Assembly (NCBI GenBank): GCA_022071955.1
Contig: JAJVIM010000020.1
Coordinates: forward strand, 186,001 to 250,000
Direction of reading: 5' to 3'
Length of the DNA: 64,000 bases
Source of the DNA: Anaerolineae bacterium
GTDB lineage: Bacteria; Chloroflexota; Anaerolineae; 4572-78; J111
Shown: positions 59,796 through 64,000 of the stretch, one piece after another
Position numbering within the stretch: the first letter of the stretch is position 1
Layout: the number at the start of each line of letters is the position of its first letter
Position numbers and translations under genes: made by a program
The notes under the pieces: model-generated
What the model was told of the DNA's origin: nothing
Databases searched by the model: none
Seen by the model: only the letters and a program-made list of their open reading frames with translations

Positions 59796-62454
59796 TAACC
59801 TTATTCCGATAACTTTCAATGAGGTTGACCAGGCACTCTTTTTTGAACGGTTTGGTCACAAAACCATCGGCGCCAGCATCCCGGGCTTTATCCTCGTTTA
59901 CCTGTTCGGTGGCGGCGGTAAAAATTAGCACCGGTGTGGCTTTGGTTTTTGGGTTTCGCTTGAGGGTGCGGCACACATCGTACCCGGAAATACCGGGCAT
60001 CATCACATCGAGCAATATTAAATCTGGCTGGCGGGCAATGGCCTCTTTTAATCCGGTTGCGCCGGTTTGGGCGGTGATAATGGTGTATTCGCTGGCCAGC
60101 ATACGGCGGGCAAGATCCAAAATATCGGCTTCGTCATCGATGATCAGAATTTTGAGCTGGCCAACCTTGCTGATGCCGGCGCTAATGGGTTGGGCAATCT
60201 GGCTGGCTCGATAGATGGGGGCGCTGTTGCCAGTTTTGTTTGTATCGCCTGCCAGCGGCAGCGACACGTGAAAGGTTGACCCCTGGCCGTATTGGCTGTT
60301 AACCCACACTTCACCGCCGTGCGCCTTGATGATGCCTTTGATAATGGACAGGCCCAAACCGGTGCCGCCGGCCATAAATTCGGTTTTGCCGCTCTTGTGT
60401 TTGGTTACATCGCCCACGGTTGAAAATCGTTTAAACAATTTGGGCAGGTCTTCCGGCTTAATGCCGATGCCGGTATCGCTGATACTAACCTGGATTGTGT
60501 TGTCAACCCGGCGGGCCTGGATGGTAATTTTTCCGCCGTCCGGGGTGTATTTAATGGCGTTGCCCAGCAAGTTGATAATTACCTGGGCGATACGGTCACG
60601 ATCGGCGGCGGCCGGGGGGAGGTTGGGTTCAATATTCAGCGTCAGGCTGTGGCCGCGGTTGTTAAGCGAGGGTTTCAGCTCGGCGGTTACTTCGCGGATA
60701 ACCTCGGCCAGCAGCACGGGTTCGGTTTGGAGTACCAGTTTGTTTTCTTCTATCTGCGAGATGTCTAAAAGTTCGGTCACAATTCGGGCCAGCCGGTTAG
60801 TGTTGCGCGAGACAATATCGAGCATTTGCAAACGTTCAGTGTCGTCGGCGGCATCGTCTTCGCGCAGCAGATCAACGTAACCCTGTATGGCAATGAGCGG
60901 GGTGCGCAGTTCGTGGGAGGCCATCGAAATAAATTGCGATTTTAGCTCGTCGAGCTGGCGCAACTCGGTATTGGCGGCTTCAATTTCGGCAACTTTGGTT
61001 TCCAGTTCGCTGGCCATTTGATTAAATGTTTTGGCCAACTCTTCAATTTCGTCGCCGGAGTTGATGTTAATCCGGTGAGCCAGGTCGCCCTGCCCAATTT
61101 GTTTTGAGCCGTTTTCCAGCACTTTGATGGGGTTAGAGATGGTTCTGGAAAATACAGTGGCCAATGGAATAATAACCACCACAATGCCCAGCAAAACCCA
61201 TATTAACGAATTTGTGGTTTGCTGTGATTGCCGGGCAATTGTGTTGGCCGCAGCCTGGGTGTTGTGGGTGATCTTTTGGTTGGTGGCTAACGCCGGCCTG
61301 ATCACTTCTTCCTGCGGAACAACAATCCCAACACTCCAGCCGGTTTGCGAAATGGGATGGTAGGCAAAAAAATATTTTTGGCCGGCTTGCGGATGGGTGT
61401 AGATGGCTAACCCCGCCTGGCCGGCCTGCATGTTTTGGATAATGGTTTGAAAGGCGGTGTCGTTGGCCCGAGTCAGAAAAAACGAGAATTGTTCGTTGTC
61501 GCCAAAGTTGCCCTTGAGGCTGTCTGTAAAACCCAAAAACGGCGCAGCGCGTTCCGGGAAAGCAATGGCCTGGCCGCTTTGTGACATTAAAAAGGCAAAG
61601 CCGGTCTCTTCAATTTGAACATTAATAATCTGGTCGGTCATTTTGTCCAAAGTAATGTCAATCCCAACCACACCCATTAACTCGTTGGTGCGGTAAACCG
61701 GGGCAATGCTGGAAACCATCCAGCCCAGCCCGGCCGGGTCCCAATACAGTTCAGTCCAAACGGTTTTGCGTTGGGGGTTGTGGGCTTTATCGGCCAGGTA
61801 GTAAAAATCAAACGCGGCTACATCCGGGGCGTTGTTAAACTGCTCAACGGCGTCAACCCACACATATTGCCCGTTAACAAAGGGCATGCCGCGGGTCAAC
61901 TGGCTGTGAGTGTTGATGTACAACTGTGTTGCATACGGGTTGCGCTGAGCGATACTTTTAAAAGGGATATCCAGAAATTCGGTCAGCTGGATTTCAGCCA
62001 GCAGTTCCGGCGAGACATTTCCTTGCCCATCGGTGCCGCTGCTAAAAACTCCCAGCCACGAATTTTGGTTGGGTTCAACGCTGCCAAACATATTTTTTTT
62101 GGAGTTGGCCCGGTACACGCTTGGGAGGGCATACCGGTTAACGGAATCGGGGTGGTTGTACAGGTACGTGGCAAAATCGGCCAGTTGACCGGTGTCGGCC
62201 TCTACCCGGGCCAAAACCTCGCTGATGTCACCGGCCAGGCTGGTAACCACCGACGTAAGATGGATTTCCTGTTCCTGGGTTAGCGTTTGGGTACTGTCAG
62301 ACATCGCCAGCCCGGCGTTCTGCTGGTTTACATCAATGGCCAACTGGATGATGCTGCGGCTCTGGTAAATGCTCAGTAGCCCGGCGATGAACAACGGAAT
62401 TAGCGAGGTCAGGAGCAGAACGATGACAAGTTTGGTGGCGATTCTGATCTTCAT
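59767..62454 (-). CDS. Membrane hybrid kinase (dCache-HAMP-HisKA-HATPase-REC)
   Basis: The protein has 895 residues. Membrane segments at about 10-30 and 416-436 enclose a large double-Cache-like domain (MGVVGIDITLDKMTDQII, FAYHPISQTGWSVGIVVP). HAMP follows (NPIKVLENGSKQIGQGDL), HisKA with SMASHELRTPL near 511, HATPase with NLLGNAIKY, DTGIGI and GTGLGLSI, and a C-terminal REC (about 760-880, LLDVMMPGISG, TKPF). It is the only membrane kinase of this trio and its promoter-proximal gene, so it is the likely sensor for the downstream cytoplasmic kinases. The ligand is unknown. The gene follows the duplicated-domain protein by 12 nt. Confidence 0.94.
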   Translation of the reverse strand: MKIRIATKLVIVLLLTSLIPLFIAGLLSIYQSRSIIQLAIDVNQQNAGLAMSDSTQTLTQEQEIHLTSVVTSLAGDISEVLARVEADTGQLADFATYLYNHPDSVNRYALPSVYRANSKKNMFGSVEPNQNSWLGVFSSGTDGQGNVSPELLAEIQLTEFLDIPFKSIAQRNPYATQLYINTHSQLTRGMPFVNGQYVWVDAVEQFNNAPDVAAFDFYYLADKAHNPQRKTVWTELYWDPAGLGWMVSSIAPVYRTNELMGVVGIDITLDKMTDQIINVQIEETGFAFLMSQSGQAIAFPERAAPFLGFTDSLKGNFGDNEQFSFFLTRANDTAFQTIIQNMQAGQAGLAIYTHPQAGQKYFFAYHPISQTGWSVGIVVPQEEVIRPALATNQKITHNTQAAANTIARQSQQTTNSLIWVLLGIVVVIIPLATVFSRTISNPIKVLENGSKQIGQGDLAHRININSGDEIEELAKTFNQMASELETKVAEIEAANTELRQLDELKSQFISMASHELRTPLIAIQGYVDLLREDDAADDTERLQMLDIVSRNTNRLARIVTELLDISQIEENKLVLQTEPVLLAEVIREVTAELKPSLNNRGHSLTLNIEPNLPPAAADRDRIAQVIINLLGNAIKYTPDGGKITIQARRVDNTIQVSISDTGIGIKPEDLPKLFKRFSTVGDVTKHKSGKTEFMAGGTGLGLSIIKGIIKAHGGEVWVNSQYGQGSTFHVSLPLAGDTNKTGNSAPIYRASQIAQPISAGISKVGQLKILIIDDEADILDLARRMLASEYTIITAQTGATGLKEAIARQPDLILLDVMMPGISGYDVCRTLKRNPKTKATPVLIFTAATEQVNEDKARDAGADGFVTKPFKKECLVNLIESYRNKVNETNQNFSS

Positions 62455-62466
62455 AGCGGCAAAACC

Positions 62467-64000
62467 TTAATTCTTGCTCCGCTGAAATGTTAGCAGGTAG
62501 TTTACGTGATGGTTGCCCGGCAGCCCTAACCCGCTGATGGCGTCGCTGGGCGCACCATCGACGTATACTTTGTAGGTGCCTTTGTCCATTGGGCCGTACA
62601 TCGGCGCGTTGGCGGCGTATTCCGGGTAGGGTTTGTCTTCGGTGATCATTGTGGCTTTGCCATCGCTCCAGGCCATAATCACCGGCTGGCCCAAAATCCG
62701 TTTGCCCTGCTCATCGAGCACTTCCACAAATACGTTGTGCATCCCGCTGGACTCGGTGTCGTCCTGATAAATGGCGGAAACCAGCCGGAATACCGCTTGG
62801 CCCTGCCCCCGGGTTAGTTTGATGCCCAAATCATCCAGACGCGGGTCCCATTTTGAATTGCTGCTGCCGCTACCGGTGGGTGTGGGCGCGGCCAGTGTTG
62901 AGGTTGGTTGCACGGTGGGCACCGGCGTGGCCGGCGAGCCGCTGGTTTCTACGTTGCGTTGAAACGTAAGTTGATAACTAACGTGATGTTTGCCCGGCAA
63001 CCCCAACCCGCTGACCGTGTCGCTGGGTGCACCATCGACGTAAACTTTGTAGGTGCCATCTTCCATTGAGCCATATAACGGACTGTTGGCGGCAAATTCC
63101 GGAGCGGGTTTGTCCTCGGTGGTCATTTTGCTTTTGCCATCGGGCCAGGCCAGCGTGACCGGCTGGCCGAGAATCCGCTGGCCCTGCTCATCGAGCACTT
63201 CCACAAACACGTGGTGCAGTCCGCTCGCTTCCCATTCATTGAGGTATTTGGCCGAAACCAGCCTGAAAACAGGTTGATCCGGCTCTTTGCTGGCGCGGGT
63301 CAGTTTGATGTCCAAATCGCTCAGGCGCGGGTCCCACACCAGGGTAACCGGGGTGGGGGTAGCGGTGGCCGGCGCGGTAGTTGGCCACGGAGTGATGGTC
63401 GCCGTCGGTGAGGCGGCTGGCACGCTGGCCGCCGCCGCAATGACCTGCGGCTGGCTTTTATCGGGCAAAGCGGGCAGGGTTTTGCCCAGCGCGGCCACCT
63501 CGCGGCCGGTGTTGTCAAACAACGAGAGCCCCCACTCGCCGCCTTTTTCCGCCGCCGCCGAAAAACTGCTGCGGAACGGCGATTCGGGGTAAATGGTTAC
63601 CGGCCAGCGTGCCGCTTCTTTTTGATTTTGCCACAGCAGCAGCGTGCCGTTGATGGGTGAAGTGGTGGCCGCCGCCACCTGCACCGAGTTGGGCAGCACG
63701 CCCAAATTGAGCGCGGTATCGCGGTTGGCCACGCTAAAGCCGCCCATATCGCCCACGGCGTACCACTGTTCCTGCCAGGTTACCCACGCGCCCGGCTCCA
63801 GCGAAACTTCATCCCAAAACGTGGGAGCCAGCCCGCCCCACAGCTCAAAATAACCGCTTTTGTCGATGGTCCACAGGGCCGGGTCCAGATCGCCGGGGGC
63901 GAAAATTTTGGCCCCGCGCGCCAGTTGGTGCGGAAAAACGCGGGCCACGCCCAGCCGGGTCTGGTTGTTGTACGCGCCCATAAAATCGGCCTGGGCGGCC
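62467..64000 (-). CDS. Extracellular protein with two duplicated C-terminal domains, partial
   Basis: The frame is open to the window edge, so the start is missing. The visible 511 residues begin with AAQADFMGAYNNQTRLGVAR. A first part (ALWTIDKSGYFELWGGLAPT, TWQEQWYAVGDMGGFSVANR) has aromatic, beta-rich sequence. Two Pro/Thr linkers separate two copies of a domain of about 125 residues, each starting WDPRL and ending GLGLPG-HHV-Y-LTFQR, with about 65 percent shared residues by eye. The family is not recognised. The plan of beta-rich repeats and Pro/Thr linkers suggests a secreted, surface-displayed protein, possibly a glycan-binding one. It shares a strand with the kinase trio. Confidence 0.8.
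   Translation of the reverse strand, partial: AAQADFMGAYNNQTRLGVARVFPHQLARGAKIFAPGDLDPALWTIDKSGYFELWGGLAPTFWDEVSLEPGAWVTWQEQWYAVGDMGGFSVANRDTALNLGVLPNSVQVAAATTSPINGTLLLWQNQKEAARWPVTIYPESPFRSSFSAAAEKGGEWGLSLFDNTGREVAALGKTLPALPDKSQPQVIAAAASVPAASPTATITPWPTTAPATATPTPVTLVWDPRLSDLDIKLTRASKEPDQPVFRLVSAKYLNEWEASGLHHVFVEVLDEQGQRILGQPVTLAWPDGKSKMTTEDKPAPEFAANSPLYGSMEDGTYKVYVDGAPSDTVSGLGLPGKHHVSYQLTFQRNVETSGSPATPVPTVQPTSTLAAPTPTGSGSSNSKWDPRLDDLGIKLTRGQGQAVFRLVSAIYQDDTESSGMHNVFVEVLDEQGKRILGQPVIMAWSDGKATMITEDKPYPEYAANAPMYGPMDKGTYKVYVDGAPSDAISGLGLPGNHHVNYLLTFQRSKN
62470..63336 (-). repeat. Two copies of a duplicated domain coding segment
   Basis: Segments 62953-63336 (copy 1) and 62470-62850 (copy 2) encode homologous domains that share WDPRL, VFVEVLDEQG, RILGQPV, YKVYVDGAPSD and SGLGLPG. 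A Pro/Thr linker of about 100 nt lies between. It is an internal gene duplication. Confidence 0.9.

Overview
The window looks like chromosomal DNA of a motile member of the Chloroflexota, most likely Anaerolineae or a related class. The grounds are lipoproteins with long Pro/Thr linkers, a secreted protease ending in a short hydrophobic 'VFIPMVV'-type tail, a sortase in an otherwise Gram-negative-looking motility locus, and very many hybrid histidine kinases with REC, PAS and GAF domains. There is no rRNA or tRNA gene, so this placement is inference from protein style and not a phylogenetic assignment. No CRISPR array, phage or transposase gene was found.

Layout. (1) 1-5.1 kb, minus strand: an rRNA methyltransferase, then a lipoprotein of the amino-acid-binding (Peripla_BP_6) type, a Cache/HAMP/PAS histidine kinase and an Rcp1-type response regulator (cut by the window edge). 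No transporter genes accompany the binding protein, so it may feed the kinase. (2) 5.1-16.4 kb, plus strand: a three-LysM lipoprotein with a 45-bp Gln/Pro/Tyr tandem repeat, then a signalling run of GAF-PAS hybrid kinase, REC-PAS kinase, OmpR-type regulator, a secreted metzincin protease, a lone REC protein and two more kinases with N-terminal REC domains. (3) 16.4-17.4 kb: palindromic repeats, a dodecin and a decayed ORF. (4) 17.4-33.4 kb: a full chemotaxis cluster (two MCPs, CheW, CheA, a CheC-like protein, CheD, CheY, CheB, CheR, two CheX) with an HDOD protein, a hybrid kinase and three single-domain regulators inserted. (5) 33.6-47.7 kb: a glycosylation island of an acyltransferase, a methyltransferase, a 1935-residue protein with four GT4 domains plus TPRs, two GT2-TPR proteins, and a fused O-GlcNAc-transferase-like/GT2/TPR protein. 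(6) 47.7-52.7 kb: a near-consensus sigma-28 promoter, a long structured leader, flagellin, FliS, FliD, two FlaG-like proteins, a sortase and a terminator. (7) 53-64 kb, minus strand: an extracellular protein with duplicated domains (cut by the edge), three overlapping hybrid kinases, and two lipoproteins.

How it fits together. The chemotaxis array senses through the two MCPs, CheA phosphorylates CheY and CheB, CheR/CheB/CheD adapt the receptors, and the CheC/CheX proteins remove phosphate from CheY. The late flagellar genes build the filament. The glycosyltransferases between the two blocks are best explained as flagellin-modifying enzymes. The many kinases with N-terminal receiver domains suggest that phosphorelays are layered around motility control.

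The most novel-looking part is the glycosylation island: a multi-GT protein in which two of the four GT4 domains lack the canonical E-x7-E motif, followed by an OGT-GT2-TPR fusion, directly upstream of a sigma-28-type flagellin promoter.
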